This document shows positions 36,830-45,760 of a DNA stretch of 64,000 bases, piece after piece. Position 1 is the first letter of the stretch, and each line of letters begins with the position of its first letter. The stretch is from Murimonas intestini (GTDB lineage Bacteria > Bacillota > Clostridia > Lachnospirales > Lachnospiraceae), in the NCBI GenBank assembly GCA_003148945.1, contig QGGY01000010.1:95336-159335 (forward strand), written 5' to 3'. The notes under the pieces are model-generated. The model worked only from the letters and a program-made list of their open reading frames with translations, was not told where the DNA came from and made no database searches. A program made the position numbers and the translations under genes.

Positions 36830-37504
36830 ATGCAGTATAAAATATTGGCTGTGGATGATGAAGAACCTATCCGCAGGCTGCTGAAGGATTTTTTTAATAT
36901 GCAGGGATATCTTGTCTATACGGCTGCTGACGGCAGAGAGGCTATAGAACTGCTGGAAAAAGGGCCGGACCTGATTTTGCTGGATATCAATATGCCGGAT
37001 ATGGATGGCTTTGAAGTATGCAGGAAAATAAGGAACCATGTGAACTGTCCTATCATTTTCCTGACAGCAAAGGTGGAGGAAAGAGACAGGGTAAACGGGC
37101 TGATGATCGGCGGAGACGACTATGTAGTAAAGCCGTTTTCCATGGAGGAACTTTCCGCAAGGGTAAAGGCGCATCTGAGACGCGAGGAACGAAGTGGTTC
37201 AAAGGAGAAATTGAAATTTTCCGATGAGCTGGTCATTAATTATACTGAGCGGACTGTTTTTTATCAGGATAAAGAGATTCCTCTCACAAGAATGGAATTT
37301 GACATCGTAGAACTGCTGTCTATGCACAGAGGGCAGATCTTCAGCAAGGAAAAGATATATGAGACCCTAAGAGGCTTTGAAGAAGAAGGTGACAGCAGCA
37401 CTATTGCTGAGCATGTGCGCAGGATCAGGCTGAAAATAGGAAAATTTTCAGACAAGGTTTATGTAGACACAGTGTGGGGAGTTGGATATAAGTGGATTGG
37501 ATAG
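36830..37504 (+). CDS. OmpR-family response regulator
   Basis: A 224-residue two-component regulator: receiver domain (about 3-115) with acidic pocket D9-D10-E11, phospho-acceptor D52 (LLLDINMPD) and K in VVKPFS, then a winged-helix DNA-binding domain (about 125-222; TVWGVGYKW at the end). The start at 36830 is chosen by GGGAGGA nine nt before; a longer frame lacks one. It overlaps the histidine kinase gene by 13 nt. Likely targets are its own operon with the ABC exporter, and possibly the polysaccharide genes upstream (inference). Confidence 0.92.
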   Translation: MQYKILAVDDEEPIRRLLKDFFNMQGYLVYTAADGREAIELLEKGPDLILLDINMPDMDGFEVCRKIRNHVNCPIIFLTAKVEERDRVNGLMIGGDDYVVKPFSMEELSARVKAHLRREERSGSKEKLKFSDELVINYTERTVFYQDKEIPLTRMEFDIVELLSMHRGQIFSKEKIYETLRGFEEEGDSSTIAEHVRRIRLKIGKFSDKVYVDTVWGVGYKWIG

Positions 37505-38712
37505 AAGAGATCATTGAAAAGATCCGGAAAAAACTGCTGGATGCTTCTCTGAAGAAGTCGCTGGCCGTCTATATAGCAGTGGCAGCTGCTGCAGTTATCT
37601 GCCTGTCCGTTGGCACAGGCATGTTGTGTGAAGGCTGGCGTAAGCTTATAAATATGAGATATGCGCCCATGGACACGGCATACGAGTGGGAACGGGAAGC
37701 GGAAGAGGATATGTACAGGATCCTGGTAAGCGGAGAGTATTACAGTGTAATGAGCGGAACAGATAAAATCATATATTCTGTATTCTGGTATATAGAAAAC
37801 TGGTGTGTTTTATTCTACTCAATTGGCGCTATTATCCTTGTGTCCTGGATGTTTTACAGGAATAAACTGGAGGAACCCATTACGATCATCCAGGACGGAG
37901 CCATGCATGTAAGCCGGGGAGAACTGGACTTTGACTGTACTTACACTGCACTGGACGAAATGGGTGAGCTGTGCGGCGCGTTTGATGCCATGAGGCGCAG
38001 GCTGATTGATAATTACCAGACTACATGGAATCTGATGGAAGAACAGAGATGTCTGAATGCGGCATTTGCCCACGACCTGCGGACGCCGCTGACTGTGATC
38101 CGCGGTTACACTGAATTTCTGAGGACATATTACCCGACAGGAAAAGTCAGTGAGGAGAGCCTGACAGAATACCTGACATTGATTGATGACCAGGTGATAC
38201 GCCTCAGGGATTTTTCTAATACTATGAAAGAAATCAATACCATGGAAGAGCTGGAGCCAAAGCTGAAAAAGCAGGATATACTGGCCCTGGTAAAAAAGCT
38301 GAAGGAAACTGTACTGATCCTGGACGGCATGGAAGGCATATCATTTACATTCGAATATGCAGTAAAAGAGGGAAAGGAAGTATATGCGGATGAGGCCATG
38401 ATCATGGAAGTGGCGGAGAATCTGATCTCAAATGCCATGCGCTACGCGAAAGAGCACATAGAGTTATATGCGGATATCAGTGAGGACGGGGATTATCTCC
38501 AGGTTTACGTCCAAGATGACGGGCCGGGCTTCACGAGGGAGGGCCTTGAGAAAGCCTCCAAGCCATACTTTGGGGAAAAAGGAAAGGGCGGGCACTTTGG
38601 TATCGGCCTGTTTATCTGCAAGGTATTGTGTGAAAAACACAGAGGACGGCTGGATCTGTCAAACAGTATAGAGGGCGGGGCTATCTGCTGCGCCAGTTTC
38701 TATATAATCTGA
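37492..38712 (+). CDS. sensor histidine kinase
   Basis: A 406-residue membrane kinase. Two membrane helices (about 20-42 and 103-123) enclose a short extracellular loop of about 60 residues. Then come a HAMP-like linker (EEPITIIQDGAMHVSRGELD), the HisKA domain with H194 (FAHDLRTPL) and the ATPase domain with N box (NLISNAMRYA), G1 (DDGPGF) and G2 (GGHFGIGLFICK). The start is GTG at 37492, within the end of the response-regulator gene. The short sensor loop resembles kinases that sense cell-envelope stress or peptides through a partner transporter, which is encoded directly downstream. Confidence 0.92.
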   Translation: MDWIEEIIEKIRKKLLDASLKKSLAVYIAVAAAAVICLSVGTGMLCEGWRKLINMRYAPMDTAYEWEREAEEDMYRILVSGEYYSVMSGTDKIIYSVFWYIENWCVLFYSIGAIILVSWMFYRNKLEEPITIIQDGAMHVSRGELDFDCTYTALDEMGELCGAFDAMRRRLIDNYQTTWNLMEEQRCLNAAFAHDLRTPLTVIRGYTEFLRTYYPTGKVSEESLTEYLTLIDDQVIRLRDFSNTMKEINTMEELEPKLKKQDILALVKKLKETVLILDGMEGISFTFEYAVKEGKEVYADEAMIMEVAENLISNAMRYAKEHIELYADISEDGDYLQVYVQDDGPGFTREGLEKASKPYFGEKGKGGHFGIGLFICKVLCEKHRGRLDLSNSIEGGAICCASFYII

Positions 38713-38715
38713 TTC

Positions 38716-38785
38716 AAAATGCATTTTCAGGGATGCCGGAATTTACAAGCCGGCCCGGCATTCCTGGAGATGCATTTTCTTTGTT
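38716..38785 (+). terminator. long hairpin terminator between kinase and ABC genes
   Basis: AAAATGCAT (38716-38724) pairs with ATGCATTTT (38770-38778), with inner CAGGGATGCCGG/CCGGCATTCCTG pairing, then TTCTTTGTT. It separates the two-component pair from the ABC genes, which may have their own promoter (TATACT near 38815 is a possible -10). Confidence 0.7.
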
Positions 38786-38873
38786 CTGTAGGAAAAGTAT
38801 AGAAATTTTCTGTTTATACTTTGCTTATAACAACAGGGAAGTACCTGAAGATATTAAGAAAGAAGGAGAAAAC

Positions 38874-39752
38874 ATGTCTACTGAAATAGTTATTCAGAAT
38901 CTGGATAAAACATATGGAAAAAAGCAGGCTTTAAAAAATGTGAACCTGACAATAGGGAGCGGGATGTTCGGGCTGCTGGGACCAAACGGAGCGGGGAAGA
39001 CAACGCTGATGAAAATCCTGTCCACACTTCTTCCAAAAACAGGGGGAGAGGTCAGAATATGCGGTACAGACATTGGGCATTCCAGGGAAATAAGAAAGAT
39101 GACAGGGTATCTGCCCCAGGATTTTTCAATGTATGGAAACATGTCATCGTATGAGGCTATGGATTACCTGGGAGTACTCTCAGGCCTGCCAAAGTCCGTC
39201 CGTAAAGAACGTATACCGGATCTTCTGGAAAAGGTAAACCTCCAGAATAATAAAAGGACAAAAGTAAAAGCCATGTCAGGCGGTATGCGCAGACGCCTGG
39301 GAATTGCCCAGGCCATCCTGCATGACCCCAAGGTGCTTATTGTAGATGAGCCTACTGCAGGCCTGGACCCGGAAGAGAGGGTGCGCTTCAGAAACCTTCT
39401 TTGTGAGATCGCAGAAGACAGGATCGTTATCCTGTCTACGCATATAGTGGGAGATATCGAAGCTACCTGTGAAAATATTGGGATACTTAACGAAGGCAGG
39501 CTCATTTACAGGGGATCGGTAGAAGGCCTGCTGGGTGAAGCCTATGGGAAAATCTATACTGCCAGGGTGTCTAAGAAAGAACTGCCCAGAATAAAGGAAG
39601 AATATATTGTGACCGGAATGATGGTCAGTGCAGCTCACGCAGATGTGCGTCTTGTATCGGAAAAACTTCCTTTCCAGGGAGCAGCCCTCTGCGAGGCAAA
39701 TGTCGAAGATGCTTATATGTATCTGATGCAGAAGGAAAGGAGAGTACGATAA
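38874..39752 (+). CDS. ABC transporter ATP-binding protein
   Basis: A 292-residue ATPase of the ABC-2 exporter type: Walker A GPNGAGKTT, Q-loop YLPQDFSMYG, signature MSGGMRRRLGIAQ, Walker B VLIVDEPTAGLD, H-loop STHIVGD. A C-terminal extension of about 80 residues follows. The ATG at 38874 has AAGGAG before it; the longer frame starts in the terminator region and is rejected. It overlaps the next gene by one base (TAATG). Together with the two permease genes it forms an exporter or immunity pump of the BcrA/lantibiotic-immunity style; the substrate is unknown. Confidence 0.92.
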   Translation: MSTEIVIQNLDKTYGKKQALKNVNLTIGSGMFGLLGPNGAGKTTLMKILSTLLPKTGGEVRICGTDIGHSREIRKMTGYLPQDFSMYGNMSSYEAMDYLGVLSGLPKSVRKERIPDLLEKVNLQNNKRTKVKAMSGGMRRRLGIAQAILHDPKVLIVDEPTAGLDPEERVRFRNLLCEIAEDRIVILSTHIVGDIEATCENIGILNEGRLIYRGSVEGLLGEAYGKIYTARVSKKELPRIKEEYIVTGMMVSAAHADVRLVSEKLPFQGAALCEANVEDAYMYLMQKERRVR

Positions 39753-41098
39753 TGTTTCTGTCATTATTTTGGAAAGAATGCAGGCAGCTTTTAAGAAGCA
39801 TTACATTTTACCTGTACCTGGTCATACTTGTCCTTTTCTACTTTTCACAGCTTTCTACATTTACCCCGCTGGTGAAACCCCAGCCGGGCATGAAGAGCTA
39901 CGGTGCAGATTATGCAGTCGATAAAAAGGACATTATGGATGGCACTTTGGGAAAGCTGGCTTATTGTTTTTACACTAATAGTTATACTGCCTATCCGATG
40001 GGATTTTACAAAAGTGTAAAGCTGGATGAAGATGAGGCCGCCCGTGTAGCAGAGATCATTGAAAAAGACACGGGCATGGATAAAAATGAAATTACTCAAT
40101 TCATGCAGAAATATTTTAATGCAGAGGCAGATGTGAATGAAGGGCCTGAAGTTTTCACAGAAAATTATGGTCCGGACAATTATGATATGGAGAGTTATGA
40201 TCCTGAAAATTTTGATGATGAATCATATGAGGCCCAGCCATCTGATGATTTTGAGAGGCGCATGCAGTTCTGGCCTGATATTCCGGCAGTGGAAGGACTG
40301 ACATATGATGAGTTTGAAAAGCAGATGAAAGAAATAGACGGCCTTATCGGGGGCGGATCTGATTTTGCCCCGTCGAGACTCTATATGAACGCTGAGAAGG
40401 AACTGACATTTGAGGATCTGCAGAAAGAATATGAAGATACCTTGTACAAAGATAAGATATCAAACGCATATGCAAGAGAATTCTGTGATTATCTGGGGCT
40501 CATGCTGGCTATCCTCCCGGTATTTCTCTCGGCGACGAGAGCGCTCAGGGACAGGAGGGCAAAAGCAGCCGAAGTTATCTATGCAAGGAAAGTATCATCT
40601 GCAGCGGTCATCCTCTCAAGATACCTGGCTACACTTTTATTTGCGCTTCTTCCTGTCATAGTTCTGGGTGCGATGGTCACGGTACAGTGTATATATTATG
40701 GCAGGGGCCTTGGCGTGGATGTGGATGCCTTCGCATTCCTGAAACATATTTTCGGCTGGCTGATGCCCACCGCCATGACAGCCCTGTCTGTAGGATTTTT
40801 CTTTACCGAGCTGACAGATTCTCCGATTGCAGTCCTGGTTCAGGGAATATGGTGGATGGCAAGCAATTTCATGGCGTTCGGAAAAGGAACCCTGGAAGGG
40901 AGCTTTGGACTGAACCTTATACCAAGATGGAATACCTGCGGTAAATATGAAAAATTCACAGAACAGCTGCCTGACCTTATCACAAACAGGATATTCTATG
41001 CAGCAATAGCCCTGCTGCTGCTGGCGGGAACAATTATCGTCTATGAACTGAAAAGGAAAGGAAAGTGGGAAGTGCCATGGAAACGTGCGTCGAAATAG
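39752..41098 (+). CDS. ABC-2 type permease with large acidic extracellular loop
   Basis: A 448-residue membrane protein. The first helix (about 17-33) is followed by about 200 extracytoplasmic residues and then five or six more helices (from about 245). The loop holds a low-complexity acidic stretch rich in Tyr, Asn, Asp and Glu (DNYDMESYDPENFDDESYEA, about 145-165) with an internal near-repeat. The start codon overlaps the stop of the ATPase gene. It is one half of the exporter membrane domain. The function of the acidic loop is unknown; it could bind a cationic peptide or metal (inference). Confidence 0.82.
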   Translation: MFLSLFWKECRQLLRSITFYLYLVILVLFYFSQLSTFTPLVKPQPGMKSYGADYAVDKKDIMDGTLGKLAYCFYTNSYTAYPMGFYKSVKLDEDEAARVAEIIEKDTGMDKNEITQFMQKYFNAEADVNEGPEVFTENYGPDNYDMESYDPENFDDESYEAQPSDDFERRMQFWPDIPAVEGLTYDEFEKQMKEIDGLIGGGSDFAPSRLYMNAEKELTFEDLQKEYEDTLYKDKISNAYAREFCDYLGLMLAILPVFLSATRALRDRRAKAAEVIYARKVSSAAVILSRYLATLLFALLPVIVLGAMVTVQCIYYGRGLGVDVDAFAFLKHIFGWLMPTAMTALSVGFFFTELTDSPIAVLVQGIWWMASNFMAFGKGTLEGSFGLNLIPRWNTCGKYEKFTEQLPDLITNRIFYAAIALLLLAGTIIVYELKRKGKWEVPWKRASK

Positions 41099-41694
41099 GA
41101 AAGGTAAATTTAAAATATCATCTGTCACGCCATCTGCTGATAGCGGCGGCTTTCCTGGTAATGTCTCCGCTTCTGATCAGCGTGAGAAACCTGGAGCCGG
41201 CCCAGACCGCCCAGTCGCTTGAGATGTATGCAGCCCTTATAGGCATCATCCTCCTGGTACCCATATTTCTTCCAGACCAGGACAAAAATATCCGGGACCT
41301 GACAGCGGCAAAATATACCCCGGCCCTGAAAGTCCAGATGGTCAGACTGGCAGAGAGCTTTATATTTCTTGTATTACTCCTGGGGGCCTTCACATTGTAT
41401 CTGAAGACAGGCGGCTGTGAGTTTCCGGTCCTTGAAATGTATGCAGGCGTCCTGTCAGAAGCCTTCTTCCTGGGAGGCCTGGGGATAGCGGCATACGGCC
41501 TGTCTGACAATGTGATCATTGGATACATGATCCCCATAGTCTATTATGCTACCAACTTCAGCGGGGATAAATACCTGAAAAATTTCTATCTGTTTTCCAT
41601 GATGCAGGACAGATATGAACCTAAGATCTGGCTGGCCTGCGCAGGCGTTGTGCTTATATGCGCGGGATTGGGGGTCAGACAGATCAAGAGATGA
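41077..41694 (+). CDS. second ABC exporter membrane protein
   Basis: A protein of about 205 residues with six predicted helices and short loops; no soluble domain. A GTG at 41065 in frame is also possible, but GGGA is spaced for the ATG at 41077. It overlaps the previous permease by 22 nt, so it belongs to the same transporter. Such small ABC-2 partners are common in bacteriocin-immunity type exporters. It ends the operon just before an intrinsic terminator. Confidence 0.75.
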   Translation: METCVEIGKVNLKYHLSRHLLIAAAFLVMSPLLISVRNLEPAQTAQSLEMYAALIGIILLVPIFLPDQDKNIRDLTAAKYTPALKVQMVRLAESFIFLVLLLGAFTLYLKTGGCEFPVLEMYAGVLSEAFFLGGLGIAAYGLSDNVIIGYMIPIVYYATNFSGDKYLKNFYLFSMMQDRYEPKIWLACAGVVLICAGLGVRQIKR

Positions 41695-41709
41695 GATAGT
41701 TAAAGAGAG

Positions 41710-41747
41710 TGCCTGGAGAGCTGCTGCCCTCCGGGCATTTATTTTTT
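41710..41747 (+). terminator. terminator of ABC operon, at the prophage edge
   Basis: TGCCTGGAG (41710-41718) pairs with CTCCGGGCA (41729-41737), then TTTATTTTTT. The T-run overlaps the end of the convergent holin gene. The bacterial-prophage boundary must lie close to here; no attachment-site repeat can be identified without the other end. Confidence 0.8.
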
Positions 41748-42068
41748 AGAACTGCCGTTTTTTTCTATCAGACTGCTGATCCCCATGATCTTGGCCAGGT
41801 TTGTTATGCCCTTTGTGGCATATGTTATGATTGAGACCTGCATGACAAGTAGCGGGGTGATGCCTGCAGACGATAAGTCGATCATAGAAAATACGTAGGC
41901 AAAGCCAATAAATGAACCTGCCACGATCAACGCTTTTAAAATCCCGTTTAACAGTTTTTCTTTACTGAAACGGAAGTTTTCGATTTTTATAGAATTGTAT
42001 ATGCCAAGCAGAATATTTAAGGTGATCACCACTGCAAGAACAGGCATCAGCCGGAATATTTCACTCAT
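41739..42068 (-). CDS. phage holin
   Basis: A 109-residue protein with three or four hydrophobic segments (about 5-25, 43-64, 70-90) and a basic, Ser/Lys-rich C-terminus. Size, topology and position as the last gene of the late operon match small phage holins, which open the membrane for the amidase encoded upstream. The start is an ATG behind GGAGAGGAGG; it overlaps the preceding gene by 8 nt. Confidence 0.8.
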   Translation of the reverse strand: MSEIFRLMPVLAVVITLNILLGIYNSIKIENFRFSKEKLLNGILKALIVAGSFIGFAYVFSMIDLSSAGITPLLVMQVSIITYATKGITNLAKIMGISSLIEKNGSSKK

Positions 42069-42510
42069 TTTTTACCTCCTCTCCAATCAGGTCTTCCTCT
42101 ACAAGTACAGGAAGCTCCATACATTTCTTAAATTTGGCATCTCCCGTATGGTTGCCGTCCACTCCATTATAGGCGTCATGGAGATTTACAAATTCTTCGA
42201 ATTCATCTTCAGGGATATACCCTTTTCGCATATAGATCTTATATTTCTGATTGATCCTGTCAGCAAGGGCCTCCCGGTTAGCTGCGCAGAGGCAGTTCAG
42301 AGTCCGGTCGATCCTGTTGAAGTTTTCCTCATGCTGAAGGATCATCTCTTTTTCTGTTTTTTCCTCAAGAGAATACCTGGACTGGATGCCGAAGCGCGTC
42401 AGTATCCAGTCAATCAGCCGGATAATCTCCTGAAAGGCGAACAGCACGCCCAGGAGGATCATGATGACTGATGGGAGTCCAAGGTTCAGGAGTTCTTTGA
42501 TGTGGTCCAT
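42061..42510 (-). CDS. small phage membrane protein, lysis-module partner
   Basis: A 149-residue protein with one N-terminal hydrophobic helix (about 10-40) and a charged helical cytoplasmic domain (EEKTEKEMILQHEENFNRID). It sits between the fibre gene and the holin and overlaps the holin, as such proteins often do in Clostridia prophages. A role as second holin, spanin-like factor or holin regulator is possible; I do not recognise a characterised homologue. The ATG follows AAAGGACGG. Confidence 0.65.
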   Translation of the reverse strand: MDHIKELLNLGLPSVIMILLGVLFAFQEIIRLIDWILTRFGIQSRYSLEEKTEKEMILQHEENFNRIDRTLNCLCAANREALADRINQKYKIYMRKGYIPEDEFEEFVNLHDAYNGVDGNHTGDAKFKKCMELPVLVEEDLIGEEVKNE

Positions 42511-42523
42511 GGGTCACCGTCCT

Positions 42524-43486
42524 TTAGGCCTTACGTTTCCAGATATAGCAGGTCTGGTAAGGCGGCAGGATACTCTGGGCAGCGCTTAGCTGAGAATTAG
42601 TGCCAGGAGCAGAACTGCCAGTATTAAACGCGGTGCTGTTATTTGTAGTAAGACCGACGCTGTTAGTTCCGGGAGCAGTGTTTCCTGTATTTCCCGAAAA
42701 CGCAGATGTTCCAGGCGCTGAACCGTCTGTATTAAGTGCAGTAGCTGACGTACCTGGAGCTACTGAAGACGTATAATCAAATGCTCCGGCCCTGGACGCC
42801 GCTGATTTTACATCCCAGTAGCCAACAGTACCATTTTGGTTCAGCTGGCCATTAGGAGCATCACATCTAAAGTAAAAATAAGATGAATTAGATCCCATAG
42901 TCTGAAGGTGTTTATGACTATTAACTGTATGGCTGTGTCCCTGGACATAATGAGTATGATTATTTACTGTATGACTGTGTGAACCCATAGAATGCCCGTG
43001 ATTATTTACTGTATGGCTATGCCCGTTTATAGAATGGGCGTGGCCGCCAACAGAATGGGCATGGCTTGTAACCGTATGACTGTGGGAAAGGCTGACAGTC
43101 TTGGCACCGCCAGTCTTAGCCGGGGTATTAAATTCTGTCTGGTTTTCATCAACGCCCATAAGAACCTTTCCATTTCCATATCTTTCCCATGTGCCCCCTA
43201 ATAGAGTGCCTGGATTAGTGTTAGTCACAGTCAGATAAAGACTTCCCACAGGATGGAAACGGTTTAGTGTCTGCTGCATAATTCTGTCTGAGAATTTTTC
43301 CAGCAGCTGGGAAATCTGGCCATATTGTGTTGTAGTGCTGTTTTGGACTAAAAATATATCGGAATCGTTAATGGAGGCGGCTTTTGGAAGTTCCGCCAGT
43401 GTTTTTACCGGAACAGTATCAGAAGCAGGGGCGGCTGCATGTGATGCTGTATTTTGTGTTTGGCTTAAAAGTATATCGTCAGGCAT
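42524..43486 (-). CDS. phage tail fibre/collar protein with histidine-rich HxH tract
   Basis: A 320-residue receptor-binding type protein. Residues about 20-70 (LAELPKAASINDSDIFLVQN) match the N-terminus of the fibre at 44641 and are probably the shared virion anchor. A collar motif follows (HPVGSLYLTVTNTNPGTLLG). Then about 60 residues (about 135-195) hold a run of HxH pairs (GHAHSINGHSHTVNNHGHSM), as in metal-binding trimeric fibre shafts such as T4 gp12. The C-terminal part has loose repeats around SAPGTS/TAPGTN and ends in LPPYQTCYIWKRKA. The start is an ATG with AAGGAGGATC. Confidence 0.82.
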   Translation of the reverse strand: MPDDILLSQTQNTASHAAAPASDTVPVKTLAELPKAASINDSDIFLVQNSTTTQYGQISQLLEKFSDRIMQQTLNRFHPVGSLYLTVTNTNPGTLLGGTWERYGNGKVLMGVDENQTEFNTPAKTGGAKTVSLSHSHTVTSHAHSVGGHAHSINGHSHTVNNHGHSMGSHSHTVNNHTHYVQGHSHTVNSHKHLQTMGSNSSYFYFRCDAPNGQLNQNGTVGYWDVKSAASRAGAFDYTSSVAPGTSATALNTDGSAPGTSAFSGNTGNTAPGTNSVGLTTNNSTAFNTGSSAPGTNSQLSAAQSILPPYQTCYIWKRKA

Positions 43487-43506
43487 TTAGATCCTCCTTA
43501 TAATTG

Positions 43507-44547
43507 TTAATGTATATCGGTTTTGTTTACACAGGAAAGCCATAGTGCAACCCAGCCATCTTTCAATTTTTCATAAGACTTTAAAAGTCCCCAGAGTTGG
43601 CTGCTGGCATCTCTGGCTTCATCTACTATAGTGAATGTCCCAATCCCAGTAAACCCTGTTGGATGATAAGATATCCCAGGGCCTGAGCGTATATAGACAT
43701 CGGGGGCAGATATTTTCACTGTATAAGGTTTGAAAGAAGTTGGCGGTGATATTTTATCTTCTGTATATGTATGAACAATTTCTCCATCAGATCTATATAC
43801 GTTATATGAGCTTCCGCATGCAGATGCAAAAGATCTTGCATTATCCAATATGGTAAATGCTCCTTTTTGGTTTACACAGCGGCCATTCTGCCATCCTGTC
43901 CCTACACGGTATAGATTATCATATGCAGAGCTGCCAGAGTGGTTATTTTCAAGTCCGGGGGCTGAATCATTGCCTGAGCCAGCATTTGCGTCAGAGGTAT
44001 TAAGATATGATAATACTTTTTTTAAGAATCCATCCCAGGTAATTTTACCAGTATTATAGACAAATGGGTTTGGACAAATTTTAGCGTTGACGTCATAATG
44101 GCGTATAACGTGATCAATATTAATATTTAGCTCGTTCATGAGCTGGGCGGTTAACTTTGCCGAGGATTCGATTGTTGCATCCTCAAAGTACCAGTCTTTG
44201 TCAGTAGCATTCATGGTTGCTGTGTTCCTCTTACGGACGCACATCTCTATACTGACGGAATTACTGTTTAATGCTATCTGATACCATGGGTGGGGGCCGG
44301 AGCCCTGCAGACCACCGCCGATGGCCCAGGAATAATAGTTATGGTAGTCATTACCCTGCCACACATCCCCGTTAAAGCCAACCCAGAAATCCGCAGAAGC
44401 TCCTACATACTGGCTTTTATAGTAGTCAGTGTTTGCTTTTGCATCACCCAGGGCACCTACGTAATGGATGACGATAAACTGGATGTCGGATTTGCTGCGT
44501 TTTAAAGGGGTGTGATTGAGGGACATGAGGTTTTTGTTAATAGTCAT
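43507..44547 (-). CDS. phage endolysin, N-acetylmuramoyl-L-alanine amidase
   Basis: A 346-residue lysin. The N-terminal amidase-2 domain (about 15-175) shows the zinc His in FIVIHYVG, a second site HYDVNAK and the Cys of KICPNP, so it cuts the bond between MurNAc and the stem peptide. A linker rich in Gly, Ser and Asn follows, then two wall-binding-like parts: a repeat near 210-260 (NLYRVGTGWQNGRCVNQKGA) and an SH3-like domain (about 275-345; VYIRSGPGISYHPTG). No signal peptide, so release depends on the holin. The start is an ATG behind AAAGGAGGTC. Confidence 0.9.
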   Translation of the reverse strand: MTINKNLMSLNHTPLKRSKSDIQFIVIHYVGALGDAKANTDYYKSQYVGASADFWVGFNGDVWQGNDYHNYYSWAIGGGLQGSGPHPWYQIALNSNSVSIEMCVRKRNTATMNATDKDWYFEDATIESSAKLTAQLMNELNINIDHVIRHYDVNAKICPNPFVYNTGKITWDGFLKKVLSYLNTSDANAGSGNDSAPGLENNHSGSSAYDNLYRVGTGWQNGRCVNQKGAFTILDNARSFASACGSSYNVYRSDGEIVHTYTEDKISPPTSFKPYTVKISAPDVYIRSGPGISYHPTGFTGIGTFTIVDEARDASSQLWGLLKSYEKLKDGWVALWLSCVNKTDIH

Positions 44548-44640
44548 TATTTGACCTCCTTTGTCTTCAAAATGTTAAATAGTCATTCATTTGCTTATGA
44601 AGCAGCAACGACTTTGCGATTATGTTGAACTATGTAAGTA

Positions 44641-45537
44641 TCAGAGAATTTCATTGCTGTTCCAAAAGCCTTTGATTATTATGCATCCGCTCATTTTTCC
44701 AACATTTCCATACAGATTCATGTTTCCGTCTGTTCGGATAAAGACTGCGCTGGTTACATCTGTATCGGTACACAAAACGTGTACAAATTCATTTCCATCG
44801 TTTGGACGGTAAGGTGAGGGGATGTTGGCAATAACGACCCCTTCTGTTTTGGTACCGGGAATAAATTGAGCGTTGATAAAAACCATATGTCCTAAGCGGC
44901 GTAAACAAAAATAAGAAACAGCATTGTTTTCACGAATCGTCCATCCATTACGCATATAACTGCTCTGTCCAACAAGTGAATGGGTTGTAAGATTTGCTAT
45001 ATCTACATTTCCGTCAATATGAAATGCTATAGGGGTTTTGTGGGGATACACCCCGTCTTTGTAGGAATGGAACCATGCATTATCACTGTTATAATGAAGC
45101 CGAAACCCTCTTGTTTTTTCTGCATTATAAAAGAAGATGCCACAATCATTTTTTTGGACAGTTAAGTCACCAGTTAATAATCCTCCAGATTTATCTAATT
45201 TATTGCTGGATAAGCTGGTGATTGATGCAGACATTGGTGACAATTTATTGTTGATTTCACTTTCTGTAAAATAACGGTCATCATGTGTGTGGGTTGAAGC
45301 AGCTTTGCCATTAGATAAATCGTTGATCTGCGTTTGGATGTTTTTATTAACAGAAGATAAGTAGCTAAAAGGACTGATGGTTAACAGCCAGGATTTGATT
45401 TTATTTAACAGAAGAGATATGGTGGCTTTCTGAGTTCTGGGAGTACTGCCGGCAGTTTGAACAATAACAAGATCCGATTCATTGATGGCGGAAGAATCAG
45501 TTAATTCATTTATTTTTTTTGTTGGTAATTCTGACAT
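44641..45537 (-). CDS. phage tail fibre protein
   Basis: A 298-residue protein. The N-terminus (LPTKKINELTDSSAINESDL) resembles the anchor of the fibre at 42524. A short His motif (ASTHTHDDRYFTESEINNKL) follows, common at fibre shaft starts, then a collagen-free shaft and a C-terminal beta-rich head domain (GNMNLYGNVGKMSGCIIIKG). It is most likely a receptor-binding fibre. ATG behind GAAAGGAC. The 90 nt to the amidase gene hold nothing obvious. Confidence 0.75.
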   Translation of the reverse strand: MSELPTKKINELTDSSAINESDLVIVQTAGSTPRTQKATISLLLNKIKSWLLTISPFSYLSSVNKNIQTQINDLSNGKAASTHTHDDRYFTESEINNKLSPMSASITSLSSNKLDKSGGLLTGDLTVQKNDCGIFFYNAEKTRGFRLHYNSDNAWFHSYKDGVYPHKTPIAFHIDGNVDIANLTTHSLVGQSSYMRNGWTIRENNAVSYFCLRRLGHMVFINAQFIPGTKTEGVVIANIPSPYRPNDGNEFVHVLCTDTDVTSAVFIRTDGNMNLYGNVGKMSGCIIIKGFWNSNEIL

Positions 45538-45580
45538 TTTAATGTCCTTTCTATATGTGTATCAGACCCCTGATGACTGT

Positions 45581-45760
45581 TTACAATTTTTCTTCATAGA
45601 CTATGTGGTTTCCTTCTGTATCTGTAATGATGTACCCATCGGAAGTCATAATATGGATCTTTTCAGGTTTTAAAGATACACTGATGATAAATTTTTCTTC
45701 TGCTGCAACAGGATTTCTGCTATAGGAGACATCTTCTATTCTGATATTAGCGGCGGCCAT
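45581..45760 (-). CDS. small phage tail accessory protein
   Basis: A 59-residue protein (MAAANIRIEDVSYSRNPVAA...), translationally coupled to the upstream gene by TGATG. The RNPVAAEEKFIISV stretch resembles the linker before Ig-like strands in the neighbouring proteins (ITPNPVPTGTIFKITV at 46424), so it may be a small beta-sandwich fragment. Function unknown. Confidence 0.6.
   Translation of the reverse strand: MAAANIRIEDVSYSRNPVAAEEKFIISVSLKPEKIHIMTSDGYIITDTEGNHIVYEEKL

Noticed and set aside
42900..43090. CRISPR-like short regular repeats
   Set aside because: The repeated DNA is the coding sequence of the HxH histidine tract of the fibre protein; spacing and unit length are irregular.
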